Shown here: one piece after another, positions 9,630 to 19,327 of the stretch
How the letters are laid out: each line of letters opens with the position of its first letter
Position numbering within the stretch: the first letter of the stretch is position 1
Source: Commensalibacter melissae
GTDB lineage: Bacteria > Pseudomonadota > Alphaproteobacteria > Acetobacterales > Acetobacteraceae
NCBI RefSeq assembly: GCF_009734185.1
Contig: NZ_CP046393.1
Location: 550,501-614,500, forward strand
Reading direction: 5' to 3'
Length of the DNA: 64,000 nt
The notes under the pieces: generated by a model
Told to the model about the DNA's origin: nothing
Databases searched by the model: none
What the model saw: only the letters and a program-made list of their open reading frames with translations
Translations under genes and position numbers: made by a program

Positions 9630-12600
9630 TTATACAATAAAATATTTTGCTTTAGGATGAAAAATTACCAAAGCTGACGTTGACTGCTCTGGATGCAATT
9701 GCCATTCTTCAGATAGGGAGATTCCAATCTGCTTTGCGTCAAGAAGATTCAATATATATTTTTGATCCTCAAGATTAGGGCAAGCGGGATAGCCAAACGA
9801 ATATCTGGACCCGCGGTAATTTTGCATCAACAGCTTGTTCATATCAGGATCATCTTCACTACTGAAACCTAGCTCTGCCCTCATTCGTTGATGCGTATAC
9901 TCAGCCATTGCCTCGGTTATTTCAACAGATAAACCATGCAAATATAAATAATCCTGGTAACGGTTTTCTTCAAACCAGATTCTGGCTGTGTCTGAAGCTT
10001 TTTGACCTACAGTGACAATTTGCAAGCCAATTACGTCACGAATGGGATCATTATAATCCCGGATATAGTCAGTGATGCAAATGCGTTGATTGCCAGGCTG
10101 TCTTGGAAGGGTAAATCGGCACAATTCGGTTTTCCCATCCCTATCGAAGAGGATTAGGTCCTCAGCGCTCGCAGCGGCTTTCCAGTAACCATAAACGGCT
10201 TGTGGTTGAAGGATTTTTTTCTGTTCACATTGTTGGATCAATTTATATAGGATTGGTCGTAAATTTGTTTTCGCATCTTGCAGGAATTCTTCCAGCGTTT
10301 TTCCCTGCTTTTTCATTCCCCACTGCAATTGATATAAAGAACGTTCGTTTAGGTAGGGTAAAACAGCTTTTAAACTGGTTTCCAACTTTCGCGCACCCCA
10401 AAATGGTGGATTGAGGGGAGGTTCGTGAGAAGTCATTTTATTTCTTCGCAAGGATGATTCTTCCATGGAAAGGGGAACTACAATGGTTTTTTCCTTTTTT
10501 TCGGGACGTTTGGGTCTTTTATTTTTGATTTTTTGGGCAGCAAGATAATTATCTAAATCACCATGGGTTAATTGTTCCATAAGTGTCAAACCATCAAAGG
10601 CATCCCTGGCATAGGCAACCATCCCGTTATTTTTTTTATAGATTTCCGCACAATCTTCTTCAACGTAGGCACGTGTTAAAGCTGCTCCTCCGAGTAGGAC
10701 AGGTATGCTGAGGCCTTGTTGCGCCATTTCTTCAAGGTTTTCTTTCATGATAACAGTTGATTTGACCAATAATCCAGACATGCCGATCGCGTCAGCATTA
10801 TGTTCCTTTGCTGCCTTAATCATGTCTGCTACAGGTACTTTAATGCCTAGATTGACAACCTTGAAACCGTTGTTGCTTAAAATTATATCGACAAGATTTT
10901 TGCCAATATCATGTACATCCCCTTTCACCGTTGCCAAGATCATCGTACCCTTGGTTTCATTATTTTTCTTTTCCATAAAAGGTTCAAGAAAGGATACGGC
11001 TGCTTTCATTGTTTCGGCAGATTGCAAGACAAAAGGAAGCTGCATTTTCCCAGATCCAAATAATTCCCCTACCGTTTTCATGCCATTAAGTAAAAGGGAA
11101 TTGATTATTTCAAGGGGGGCATAGGTTTCCATCGCCTTTTTTAAATCATCCTCCAAACCTTTGCGATTTCCATCTACAATTCGATTATGCAATTGTTCTT
11201 CAATGGTGGTAGCGATAGCGCGAGTTGCCACTTGTGTGGCTTTACGATCAGCAAAAATTTCTAAAACTTTTTTGAGTGGGTCATAATCATCAGTTCTTCG
11301 ATCAAAAATCAAATCTTCAATGACTTTAACTTCATCTTTGTCCAAAAGGTGCATGGGCCGTATTTTAGAAACATGAACAATGGCAGCTGTCATTCCCATT
11401 TTCTGGGCATGATAAAGAAAAACAGAATTCAAAACTGCTCTGGCGGCTGGATTAAGTCCGAATGATATATTGGATAATCCGAGCACAATTTGAATGTCAG
11501 GGAATTCATCGTGGATGGCTTTGATCCCTTGTATGGTCCACAAACCCAGTTTACGGTCATCTTCTACTCCGGTGGCAATAGTAAAGGTAAGAGGGTCAAT
11601 CATCAAATCGGAGTGAGGCAGGCCATATTTGTTACAGGCAAAATCAACTAATCGACGGGTGATTCGTAATTTGTCCTCAGGTGTTCGTGCCATTCCTTGT
11701 TCATCAATGGTTAATGCAACAACAGCGGCACCAAATTTACGGGCTAGTTTTAAACGATGAGCCGCTATTTCTTCACCATCTTCAAAATTGATTGAATTAA
11801 TGATGGGTTTTCCACCATGAAGTTTAAGACAAGTTTCAATCACTTCCGTACTAGTAGAATCTATAACGAGAGGAACATTGATAGATGACGTGAGGCGAGG
11901 AATAATTTCCTTCATATCCTTTTTCTCATCATGACCTACAAAAGCCATACAAACATCCAGGGCGTTTGATCCTTCTTTCAGTTGTTCACGACCGATTGTA
12001 ACGCATCCATCCCAATCTTGTTGATCCTGTAAATCACGCCATTTCTTAGAGCCATTGGCATTACAGCGTTCCCCAATCGAAAACAGACTATTTTCCTGTC
12101 TTAAAGGTGTGGGGGTAAAAAGACTTGAAACCGAGGGAATCCATATTGAACTTCTGGGTATACAGGCTGGTCGGTCTGTGAAGCATCCCCCCAAAGCCGC
12201 TTCGTTTTTGAGCATCTGATCAAATGCAGCAATATGATTAGGATTAGTTCCACAGCAACCACCGATCATATTTATTTTCTGTTCTTTTATATAACGGGAC
12301 ATCCAAACGGCCATTTCTTCTGGAGAAAGTGGATAGTGCGTTTTACCGTTGACGAGTTCTGGCAATCCTGCGTTAGGTTGCATTGAAATTAAATGCGGCC
12401 AGTATTGAGAAAGCCATTTGATACCCTCGGCCATTTCCCGAGGACCTGTTCCGCAATTCATTCCCATCATTTGAACATCCAACGCTTCAATGACGGTCGC
12501 TGCGGCAGCGATATCACTTCCAACAAGAAGGGTGCCTGTTGTCTCAATGGTTACTTGTACAAAGATTGGTAAAAAAATATCAGCTTCTTTTAATGCTATC

Positions 12601-13127
12601 TTGGTTGCGTTTACAGCAGCCTTGATTTGAAGTGGATCTTGGCATGTTTCAATTAAAAAAGCGTGAACACCTCCTTCAATCAAACCTCTACATTGCTCTG
12701 TAATTGCATCTTCAAGTGAATCATAATCAATATTTCCCAAGGAGGGTAGTCTAGTCCCGGGTCCGATTGATCCAAGGATATATCTACTTTTTTTATCAGC
12801 AAATGAATTTGCGGCTTCATTGGCAATTTCAGCGGCACGTTTGTTGATTTCTCTTGTTTGGTCTTGAAGGTCAAATTCGGATAGGGTGATGGAAGATCCT
12901 CCGAAAGAATTTGTTTCCACCATATCTGCACCTGCTGCAAAATAGCGTTTATGAATATCCCTAATCAAATCGGGTCTAGATAAATTAAGGATTTCTGTAC
13001 AGTTTTCCTTTCCCCAAAAATCTTTGTTAATATCGAGATCAAGTGCTTGAATGATGGATCCCATTCCTCCATCACATAAAAGAATCTGTTCATGAAGTTG
13101 ATTCAAAAGCTGACTTTGTTTGGACAT
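9630..13127 (-). CDS. metH: Cobalamin-dependent methionine synthase (MetH)
   Basis: 1165 residues, a full four-module enzyme that methylates homocysteine from methyltetrahydrofolate. The homocysteine module (about 1-320) holds ILLCDGGMGS and the zinc-binding GGCCGT near residue 293. The folate module begins near SIGERCNANGSKKW (about 345). The cobalamin module has the axial histidine motif KGDVHDIGKNLV near residue 740 with the GLLVKST and LLGGAALT motifs. The activation module (about 890-1165) has the SAM-binding signature RGSRYSFGYPACP. All modules are present and uninterrupted. BluB encoded at 34 kb suggests the cell makes or remodels the cobalamin it needs. No cobalamin or SAM riboswitch could be seen upstream. 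Confidence 0.97.
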   Translation of the reverse strand: MSKQSQLLNQLHEQILLCDGGMGSIIQALDLDINKDFWGKENCTEILNLSRPDLIRDIHKRYFAAGADMVETNSFGGSSITLSEFDLQDQTREINKRAAEIANEAANSFADKKSRYILGSIGPGTRLPSLGNIDYDSLEDAITEQCRGLIEGGVHAFLIETCQDPLQIKAAVNATKIALKEADIFLPIFVQVTIETTGTLLVGSDIAAAATVIEALDVQMMGMNCGTGPREMAEGIKWLSQYWPHLISMQPNAGLPELVNGKTHYPLSPEEMAVWMSRYIKEQKINMIGGCCGTNPNHIAAFDQMLKNEAALGGCFTDRPACIPRSSIWIPSVSSLFTPTPLRQENSLFSIGERCNANGSKKWRDLQDQQDWDGCVTIGREQLKEGSNALDVCMAFVGHDEKKDMKEIIPRLTSSINVPLVIDSTSTEVIETCLKLHGGKPIINSINFEDGEEIAAHRLKLARKFGAAVVALTIDEQGMARTPEDKLRITRRLVDFACNKYGLPHSDLMIDPLTFTIATGVEDDRKLGLWTIQGIKAIHDEFPDIQIVLGLSNISFGLNPAARAVLNSVFLYHAQKMGMTAAIVHVSKIRPMHLLDKDEVKVIEDLIFDRRTDDYDPLKKVLEIFADRKATQVATRAIATTIEEQLHNRIVDGNRKGLEDDLKKAMETYAPLEIINSLLLNGMKTVGELFGSGKMQLPFVLQSAETMKAAVSFLEPFMEKKNNETKGTMILATVKGDVHDIGKNLVDIILSNNGFKVVNLGIKVPVADMIKAAKEHNADAIGMSGLLVKSTVIMKENLEEMAQQGLSIPVLLGGAALTRAYVEEDCAEIYKKNNGMVAYARDAFDGLTLMEQLTHGDLDNYLAAQKIKNKRPKRPEKKEKTIVVPLSMEESSLRRNKMTSHEPPLNPPFWGARKLETSLKAVLPYLNERSLYQLQWGMKKQGKTLEEFLQDAKTNLRPILYKLIQQCEQKKILQPQAVYGYWKAAASAEDLILFDRDGKTELCRFTLPRQPGNQRICITDYIRDYNDPIRDVIGLQIVTVGQKASDTARIWFEENRYQDYLYLHGLSVEITEAMAEYTHQRMRAELGFSSEDDPDMNKLLMQNYRGSRYSFGYPACPNLEDQKYILNLLDAKQIGISLSEEWQLHPEQSTSALVIFHPKAKYFIV

Positions 13128-13559
13128 AGAAAACCTTGATGTTAGAATTTTTTATTTATTAAAATCAGGATACTCAATTGAAATATCTACCATAATTTTA
13201 ATAAAATGAAATTTATTAAATAAACAAAGAATGAGATGTTATCTCGCATTTTAATTATTTGAATTAATTTTTGATACTCTAAGTCCGGTTTGAAGATATG
13301 TGAAAAGAATGATAAGGTATAACCCATTATAGTATTTATTGCATATTCAGCATGAAAAGAATTGAATTATTAAAATGATAATGATATTTTGGCAGAAAAA
13401 TTGCAAAGCATTAATAGATATAGTTGATTAAGGATAATGATTTTATTGTTTATTTTAATGGTCAAATAAATTTATGATAATGAAAACTGCATATTAAAAA
13501 GCTGTTCTTATTAAAAATTTGTAAAATATTTTGTTAATTTAATTGATAAAGGATGATCG
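13128..13559. other. Divergent intergenic region between metH and the secretion cassette
   Basis: About 430 AT-rich bases with stops in all frames. It should carry the promoters of metH (leftward) and of the type I secretion cassette (rightward). I looked for cobalamin and SAM riboswitch landmarks and found none. The only clear signal is AAGGA about six bases before the GTG at 13560. Confidence 0.5.
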
Positions 13560-15830
13560 GTGGATCAACCAGATAAGGGCTCCATACAGTTAGGAGCAGG
13601 GCAAAGCAATAATCAAGGGAAAACGCAGAAGCTTTCCCCAATGATGATTCGTTTACGGGCAACAATGGCAGCTGCAAAATATCATGGGGTTGATCTAGAT
13701 ATACGTGATTTTGCAGCTGAGCCTGGTGAAGACTCACCGTCCCCGGCAACTTTGGCACGCTGGCTGAATAGTCAGGGATTGATTGCTAAAGGGATGCGTT
13801 TGAAATGGCGATATTTGATACGCTTGTATAATTCACCTCCCATTGTACTAATGTTTAAGGATGGTTCTGCAGGGTTGATGGTGGGTGTCAATCCTGAAAA
13901 AAGAATTGTTTTTTTAAGAGATCCGTTGAAGGGGGAAGGTGAACCCCCTATCCCTGTTGAAGAAATTCGCTTAAGGCAGGCCTGGACGGGTGATATTCTT
14001 CTTGTAAAGCGAAATAAAAATCTTTCTGAAAGTGAAGATAAGATTGATTTTAAATGGCTTTTCAAAATGGTATTGCGTGAACGTGCCTCTTTGCGTGATA
14101 TTTCAATAAGTTCAATGATAATAAGTATTTTGCAAATTTTTCCTGCTTTTATAGTGATGCAGGTAGTAAATCGTGTGGTTGCTTTTCAATCAATGGCGAC
14201 ACTGATATCGATTAGTGGGTTGTTGATTGTCTTAAGTTTTTATGAGATCTTAATTAGTTATGCCAGACGAGAGATTACCAACGTTATGGCAACACGTTTG
14301 GATGCTCGTATATCTATTCATACCTATAATCGTTTACTTTCTTTGCCATTGGAATTTTTTGAACGGCAACAGGCAGGTCGTTTAATCGGGAAGGTTTCTC
14401 AGATATATCAGGTGCGAGATTTTATCACGGGCCGATTAATGACAACTTTTCTGGATATGTTTACGTTAATTGTTATTTTACCTTTCTTATTTTATATTAG
14501 CGTTATTTTAGCATGGCTGACGGTTGTTGCAGCAGGTTTGATCGGTTTAATTGTGGTTATTTTTATTAAACCATTAACATATTATTATAGTAATCGTATT
14601 GAAGCGGAAATGACGCGTGGATCTGCAATGTATGAAACCGTTGCAGGTATACGAACTGTTAAAACTTTAGCTTTGGAACCTTCCCGTCGTCGTGATTGGG
14701 ATAATATTGTTGCTGAAGTTTGTAAATGGCGGTTATCAACAACGCGTATGCAAAATTGGCCTGAAACATTGGTTATGCCGTTGGATTTCTTTATTAATCG
14801 AGGGATTATTTTAATTGGTGCCTTTATTTGTATAACCAATCCAACAGCGGGAGTTGATGCTGGTGCAATTGTCGCTTTTATGATGCTGGGAGGGCGTGTT
14901 GCGGCTCCTCTCGTTGGATTGGCTAAATTAATGACTGTAATAACAGAAGTAGAAACCTCATTAGTTCAAGCGGGAGAAATTTTAAATAATCCAACGGAAA
15001 CAAAAGCGTTGACTACAGGATTGAGACCAAAGATTATTGGTGCACTATCCTTTGAAAATATTAATTTTACATATCCTGGAGGAAGTAGTCGGGCGTTAAA
15101 AGATTTAAGTTTTTCAATCCCAGCAGGTACTATGTTGGGTTTGGTGGGACGTAGTGGATCCGGTAAATCCACTATAACACGTCTTTTGCAGGGCGTAAGC
15201 CGAAATTATGAAGGTTTTTTAAGGCTGGATGGTGTAGATTTGCGTGAAATTAATCTTACCCATTTAAGGCGCTCTTTTGGTGTTGTTTTACAGGATAATT
15301 TTTTGTTTCGTGGAACAATTAGGGATAATATTACCGCTGGACGTCCAGGATTGACAATGGAAAAGGTTATCTGGGCAGCACGAATGGCTGGCGCTGAAGA
15401 ATTTATAGAGCGTATGCCCGCTGGATATGACACTTTTATCGAAGAGGGCTCAACGAACATTTCAGGAGGACAAAGGCAACGTCTTGCAATTGCAAGAGCT
15501 GTTATTCTAGACCCAAAACTAATGATTTTAGATGAGGCAACATCCGCTCTTGATCCTGAAAGTGAAGCATTGGTTAATGCCAATTTGGAGCGAATTGCCA
15601 AGGGAAGAACGATGGTTATTGTTTCACATCGATTATCATCATTAGTGAATTGTGATCAAATACTGGTTATGGATCAGGGTGAAATGCAGGCAATTGGAAC
15701 ACATGAACAATTATTAGAAACCTGTGAAATTTATCGTACTTTATGGTTGCAGCAAAATCGACATGTTGATGAAAGAAAGCATTCAAAAAAAAATGAAGCC
15801 CAGAAACCTGTAATTACGGAAGGAACATAA
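13560..15830 (+). CDS. Type I secretion ABC exporter with C39-like domain (HlyB/LapB type)
   Basis: 756 residues starting at GTG with AAGGA six bases upstream. Residues 20-150 form a C39-like domain: the position of the peptidase Cys has none, and GSAGLMVGVN stands where a peptidase would have its HFVV histidine. It is therefore expected to dock substrate rather than cut a leader, as in HlyB. Residues about 175-460 are the ABC transmembrane domain. The ATPase shows Walker A GRSGSGKST, a Q-loop, the signature SGGQRQRLAIARA and Walker B LMILDEATSALD. It would move an unfolded protein from the cytosol together with the HlyD partner next door and an outer membrane TolC-type protein that is not encoded here. 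Confidence 0.92.
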   Translation: MDQPDKGSIQLGAGQSNNQGKTQKLSPMMIRLRATMAAAKYHGVDLDIRDFAAEPGEDSPSPATLARWLNSQGLIAKGMRLKWRYLIRLYNSPPIVLMFKDGSAGLMVGVNPEKRIVFLRDPLKGEGEPPIPVEEIRLRQAWTGDILLVKRNKNLSESEDKIDFKWLFKMVLRERASLRDISISSMIISILQIFPAFIVMQVVNRVVAFQSMATLISISGLLIVLSFYEILISYARREITNVMATRLDARISIHTYNRLLSLPLEFFERQQAGRLIGKVSQIYQVRDFITGRLMTTFLDMFTLIVILPFLFYISVILAWLTVVAAGLIGLIVVIFIKPLTYYYSNRIEAEMTRGSAMYETVAGIRTVKTLALEPSRRRDWDNIVAEVCKWRLSTTRMQNWPETLVMPLDFFINRGIILIGAFICITNPTAGVDAGAIVAFMMLGGRVAAPLVGLAKLMTVITEVETSLVQAGEILNNPTETKALTTGLRPKIIGALSFENINFTYPGGSSRALKDLSFSIPAGTMLGLVGRSGSGKSTITRLLQGVSRNYEGFLRLDGVDLREINLTHLRRSFGVVLQDNFLFRGTIRDNITAGRPGLTMEKVIWAARMAGAEEFIERMPAGYDTFIEEGSTNISGGQRQRLAIARAVILDPKLMILDEATSALDPESEALVNANLERIAKGRTMVIVSHRLSSLVNCDQILVMDQGEMQAIGTHEQLLETCEIYRTLWLQQNRHVDERKHSKKNEAQKPVITEGT

Positions 15831-15831
15831 A

Positions 15832-17400
15832 ATGGTGGATGATAATCATAAAAATCAATTGCCAGGAAATGTGAATTCTGAAAATAACAATGAAAAATCT
15901 AATATTTCTAATGAATTGACAGATACTACTGAAAAAAAAATAAAAAAAACTTCAGAAAAAAAAGATGTTTCATTGAATGATGAACAGTCAAGTATACCAG
16001 AAGGATATTTGCCTGCAGCAGATAACACGGCAGAATCTCAAGCTGATATGCCGATAGCTTTACTAGAGTTTACTTCACCTACTGCAGCTATTATCAATAT
16101 GCCGCCAACAGCTTCTGCCCAGTATATTACTTGGGTTATTGGAGCTTTGGCGCTTTTTTCCATTATCGCGTTATGTGTATTTCCACTTGACAAAGTAGTT
16201 TCAGCTCAAGGTCGACTGGTTTCAGTGGATCCACCTTTGTTAATTCAACCAATGGAAGAGAGCATTATTAAATCAATTGATGTTAAAGAGGGGGATTTTG
16301 TAACGAAAGGACAGGTTTTGGCTCATTTGGATCCGACAATTCAACAGGCCGATATTGATAATCTACGTTTACAAGTTGAAAGTGGACAGGCTGAGTTTGA
16401 TCGATTGCAGGCCGAAGCTTCTAATAAAAATTATACAGTGGACCCATCAAATCCTTATTCGGTAGAACAGGGGAATAGTTTTATAAAAAGAAAACTTGAG
16501 TATGATGCGAAAGTTGATGGTTTCAACCAGAAAATCAACGAACAATCGTTTCAACTTAAAAACTTTCTTGCAACTACTGCTGTATTGAAAGGGAGATTGC
16601 AAGTTGCATCTGATATTCATTTGATGCGGAAAAAATTGCAGGAACAACAAGTGGGAAGTCGCTTATCAACTTTAGGTTCGCAAGATACTTTAATGGATGT
16701 TGAGGATAAATTAATAACGGCACAACAATCAGCGAATGCTACGCAAAAGAAAATAGCATCTTTATTAGCTGATAAACAGGCTTACATTGAAAGTTGGAAG
16801 GGTGAAGTTTATAAGAATCTAACTTTAATTCAAAGGCAATTGGCAAAAGATAAGGGAGAGTATGAAAAGGCGAAACTTCGTCGTAAAAAAGTCTTGATGA
16901 GGGCCGAACAGGATGCAATTGTACTATCAATTTCAAAAGGTTCTGTTGGTTCTATACTAAATTCTGGAATGCCGTTTATGACTCTAGTACCTGTTGGTAC
17001 AGGTTTGGAAGTTGAAGCTGCTGTACAAGATGCGGATGTTGGATATATGAAGTTGGGTGATAAAGCGATTATAAAATTTGATACTTTTCCCTATACACAA
17101 TATGGTGGAGCGGAAGCAGTTGTAACAAATGTTAGTGCCGATGTCTTTCAGCCTGGTGATACAGGTCAGGATATGAGTAATCGTCGGGGTGCAGCACCTT
17201 TACAATTTCGAGAAAAACCTTTTTATCGTGTAAGATTGAAAATCAATAAATACACTTTGCACAGTATACCGAATTTTTTTCATCCAACCCCTGGACTTAC
17301 TGTTACAGCTGATGTTCATGTTGGTAAAAGGACAGCGGCTCAGTATTTAATGAATGGTATTGTACCTAAGTTAACAGAAGGGATGCGTGATCCACAGTAA
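15832..17400 (+). CDS. HlyD-family membrane fusion protein of a type I secretion system
   Basis: 522 residues. A polar cytosolic N-terminus of about 95 residues (longer than usual, rich in Asn, Lys and Glu) is followed by one membrane helix (about 102-122) and VSAQGRLVSVDPP, the usual start of the periplasmic part. A split biotinyl-lipoyl-like domain (IKSIDVKEGDFVTKGQVLAHLDPT; MRAEQDAIVLSISKGSVG) brackets a coiled coil of about 200 residues, and the C-terminal beta barrel follows. It bridges the ABC exporter to an outer membrane channel. Its ATG lies one base after the exporter's stop, so the two are co-translated partners. Confidence 0.93.
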   Translation: MVDDNHKNQLPGNVNSENNNEKSNISNELTDTTEKKIKKTSEKKDVSLNDEQSSIPEGYLPAADNTAESQADMPIALLEFTSPTAAIINMPPTASAQYITWVIGALALFSIIALCVFPLDKVVSAQGRLVSVDPPLLIQPMEESIIKSIDVKEGDFVTKGQVLAHLDPTIQQADIDNLRLQVESGQAEFDRLQAEASNKNYTVDPSNPYSVEQGNSFIKRKLEYDAKVDGFNQKINEQSFQLKNFLATTAVLKGRLQVASDIHLMRKKLQEQQVGSRLSTLGSQDTLMDVEDKLITAQQSANATQKKIASLLADKQAYIESWKGEVYKNLTLIQRQLAKDKGEYEKAKLRRKKVLMRAEQDAIVLSISKGSVGSILNSGMPFMTLVPVGTGLEVEAAVQDADVGYMKLGDKAIIKFDTFPYTQYGGAEAVVTNVSADVFQPGDTGQDMSNRRGAAPLQFREKPFYRVRLKINKYTLHSIPNFFHPTPGLTVTADVHVGKRTAAQYLMNGIVPKLTEGMRDPQ

Positions 17401-17438
17401 TGTAAAACATAAGGTGAAATTGAATTGGAAAATTTATA

Positions 17439-19292
17439 ATGCGTGTTTTTTTTAATCCCTTGAATAAAGTCAAAAAAAAGAAAATTCAAAAATTTTTGAA
17501 TAAGGGGAAAAAACATTATGAAAGAAAAGAATATGTTTCAGCATATAATTGTTTTTCACAGGGCGCATCTTTAAAATCCCCTGAAGCTCAATATTACCTG
17601 GCTTTATGTTATTTAAATGGACATGGAGTTGCTTTTAGTCTGCAAGAAGCATCTTTATGGTTTGAAAGTGCAGCATCAGCTGGCTATAATGACGCTGAAT
17701 ATATGCTTGCATTATTATATATGCGTGGACTTCCCGAACTTAATGCAGTAACTGGACATGATATATTTACCCTAAAACAGGCTAAAGTTTCCGATGACTT
17801 AAAAACCGATTATGAAAAAGCTCGTTATTGGGCTCAAAAAGTAGCTGAAAATGGGTCTGCTGATGGTCAGGCCCTCTATGCTTATCTCTTATCAGAAATC
17901 ACATCTGAACAAAATCAATTTGATGAAATAATAAAATGGTATGATAAGTCAATTTCCCAAGGTTCACCGCAAGGTTATATGGGGAAAGGGTTGTTTTTAT
18001 TAAAAATTAGCAAAACCCAGGATGATTTTTCCAAAGCGGCTGCATTATTGCAAGTTGCAGCTGAAAATGGACTTGGTACGGCGATTTATACCTTGGCTAT
18101 TATGTATGAAACTGGAAAAGGGGTTGAAATTAATCATGAATATGCTGTTCAGTTGTATAAACAGGCTGCGGAATTGGGTATCCGACAGGCTCAAGCATTA
18201 TATGGCATTGCCTTACGAAAAGGAAACGGGGTTGAGCGGAATTTCATTGAAGCTGAAACTTGGTTAAGACGTGCTGCCGTAGGTGGGGATGTAGAGGCTG
18301 CTTCGGTATTGGCCGATATGTTGGCATCAGGTAATAAGGATATACCACCTAATTATACTGAAGCTATAAAATGGTATCAGTTTGCGTTTTTAGAAAAACA
18401 GCATGTTGGTGCCGCTTTTGCCTTGGGATATTTATATTTTAATGGTTTAGGAGTTGTTAAGGCTGTAGATAAGGCAATTGATCTTTATAAATTTGCTGCG
18501 GATAGAGGATATTTGCCAGCGTTAGATATTCTTGCCGAAATCGCTCTTACAAATTCTCAATATATTTCTGTAGAAGAAGTCGTCGATAATTATTTGCGTC
18601 CCCAAGCGGAAAAAGGCAACAAGAAAATTATGTTAAAATTAGCGATGGCATTGACAAACAATAAAAATTCTGAAGTTGATTTAAACAAAGAAAAAGAAGC
18701 AAAAAAGTGGTTGCAAATCTGTTGTGATGAAGATGCAGAAGCTCAATATTGGTATGGGCGCATGTTGTTGCAGGGAATTGCTGGGGAAAAAAATCTTAAA
18801 GAAGCTTGTAAATGGATCAAGTCTTCAGCGGAGCATGGGATAGTCAAAGCGCAATTATTATGGGCTTCCCTTTTGTCGGAAGGGAAAACGGAAGATGGAA
18901 AAATTCATATTCAGGAAGCTTTAGAATTTTTTAAAAAGGCTGCTGAAAAAGGTGATGCATCGGGCATGTTTTCATTGGGTGCAATTTATGGGGGTGGAAA
19001 TCATTTAAGAGAAAATAGGCAGGAAGCTCAAAAATGGTTTGAAAAAGCTGCTGAATTGGGTCATTCAAAAGCTCAGCTGATGTTGGGACGTTATTTATAT
19101 GACGGTTTAGCGGGAAATAAAGATATAGCTAAAGCGCGTTATTGGTTTGAAAAAGCAAAAGATAATGGGGAAAAAGAAGCAGGGTTGGTATTGAATGTAC
19201 TAAATGAGGAAATAAATCAGCAAGATTTGAAACCTGTTAAAAATAAACAAGTGGAAGTGGCTCCTGGTTTGTTTATATTTCAAGACACATAG
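17439..19292 (+). CDS. Sel1-repeat (TPR-like) protein in the secretion cassette
   Basis: 617 residues built largely of about 36-residue Sel1 repeats with motifs such as AQYYLALCYLNGHGV, AIYTLAIMYETGKGVE, AQALYGIALRKGNGV and AQLMLGRYLYDGLAG. No signal peptide or membrane helix is visible, so it is probably cytosolic. Sel1 solenoids act as protein-binding scaffolds. It starts 38 bases after the adaptor gene and ends 35 bases before the large glycosyltransferase gene, so it belongs to the same transcript. A role in recognising the exported or glycosylated protein is an inference from position only. Confidence 0.88.
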   Translation: MRVFFNPLNKVKKKKIQKFLNKGKKHYERKEYVSAYNCFSQGASLKSPEAQYYLALCYLNGHGVAFSLQEASLWFESAASAGYNDAEYMLALLYMRGLPELNAVTGHDIFTLKQAKVSDDLKTDYEKARYWAQKVAENGSADGQALYAYLLSEITSEQNQFDEIIKWYDKSISQGSPQGYMGKGLFLLKISKTQDDFSKAAALLQVAAENGLGTAIYTLAIMYETGKGVEINHEYAVQLYKQAAELGIRQAQALYGIALRKGNGVERNFIEAETWLRRAAVGGDVEAASVLADMLASGNKDIPPNYTEAIKWYQFAFLEKQHVGAAFALGYLYFNGLGVVKAVDKAIDLYKFAADRGYLPALDILAEIALTNSQYISVEEVVDNYLRPQAEKGNKKIMLKLAMALTNNKNSEVDLNKEKEAKKWLQICCDEDAEAQYWYGRMLLQGIAGEKNLKEACKWIKSSAEHGIVKAQLLWASLLSEGKTEDGKIHIQEALEFFKKAAEKGDASGMFSLGAIYGGGNHLRENRQEAQKWFEKAAELGHSKAQLMLGRYLYDGLAGNKDIAKARYWFEKAKDNGEKEAGLVLNVLNEEINQQDLKPVKNKQVEVAPGLFIFQDT

Positions 19293-19327
19293 CTAATTTA
19301 TATTTAATTGCTTAATTGTGAGGCGTT

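Noticed and set aside
9622-9642. Hairpin TTTTATTGT/ACAATAAAA as metH terminator
   Set aside because: The stem is only A-T rich, overlaps the metH stop codon and has no T run after it on the metH strand.
13128-13559. Possible cobalamin or SAM riboswitch upstream of metH
   Set aside because: None of the conserved landmark boxes can be found on the metH strand; the region is plain AT-rich DNA.
13560-14010. Exporter read as a bacteriocin exporter that cuts a double-glycine leader
   Set aside because: The C39-like domain lacks the catalytic Cys and His, so proteolysis is not expected.
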